From NCBI GenBank assembly GCA_034620365.1, contig JAQGEQ010000048.1, forward strand, positions 806,001-870,000: 64,000 bases of DNA, given 5' to 3'. Both the position numbers and the translations under genes were made by a program. The stretch is from Pegea sp. RAD2-039. Lineage: Eukaryota; Chordata; Thaliacea; Salpida; Salpidae. The stretch's first letter is position 1; the number at the start of each line of letters is the position of its first letter. This document shows, one piece after another, positions 63,897-64,000 of this stretch. The notes beneath the pieces are model-generated. The model had not been told where the DNA came from, did not search any database, and saw nothing but the letters and a program-made list of their open reading frames with translations.

Positions 63897-64000
63897 CTGG
63901 CGATTAGAAAGATTATAGTTAAAGTTATTAAGATAGAAAATACTTTAAACTCCAGTGTAAATATTCTAAAAGAAAAAAGATTTAAATTTTGTCATTATTT

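Noticed and set aside
1-64000. CRISPR arrays, bacterial operons or prophage
   Set aside because: All genes are spliced or typical animal genes. No regularly spaced direct repeats with unique spacers were seen.

Overview
The window is nuclear DNA from an AT-rich animal. By eye, G+C is well under 35% (not computed). Most genes are split by many GT-AG introns of about 47-70 nt, with a few introns of 1-3 kb. The genes are animal ones: DLG MAGUK, MAM-domain secreted proteins, ASH2, BLTP3, ALG6 and dolichol kinase. A homoserine O-acetyltransferase (metX type) is also present, which vertebrates and insects lack, so this is an invertebrate. I cannot name the species.

Layout. 1-7161 (-): 5' part of a very large MAM-repeat secreted protein with an AbfB/CBM42-like beta-trefoil and a PAN/Apple-like insert; it runs off the left edge. 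10854-14371 (-): a complete tandem paralogue with four MAM domains and one LDL-receptor class A module. 14.4-19.1 kb: intergenic, with a decayed SINE and LINE scraps. 19191-33307 (+): complete discs-large (L27-PDZ-PDZ-PDZ-SH3-GK) in 24 coding exons. 34844-36373 (-): intronless ALG6. 38.6-44.3 kb: a transposon graveyard with two LINE families, a tRNA-derived SINE, gypsy-like fragments and an ARF-family pseudogene. 45878-47850 (-): metX-type acetyltransferase, 9 exons. 49361-49704 (-): second SINE copy. 51757-57905 (+): BLTP3 (UHRF1BP1/SHIP164 family), 31 exons. 59836-61350 (+): intronless dolichol kinase, convergent with ASH2 (61495 to beyond 63896, -), which lacks its 5' end here.

Functional links. 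ALG6 and dolichol kinase both serve dolichol-linked N-glycan assembly in the ER. Each is a single exon among neighbours with 9-31 exons. The two MAM genes are products of a local duplication. The other genes look like unrelated housekeeping or scaffold genes.

Exon borders were set by hand from GT-AG sites, phase consistency and family conservation. In every multi-exon model the phases close without a stop. The most notable observations are the MAM/AbfB/PAN architecture, the SINE with an internally inverted core, the strong excess of the palindrome TGACGTCA, the 36-nt metX intron and the intronless ALG6.
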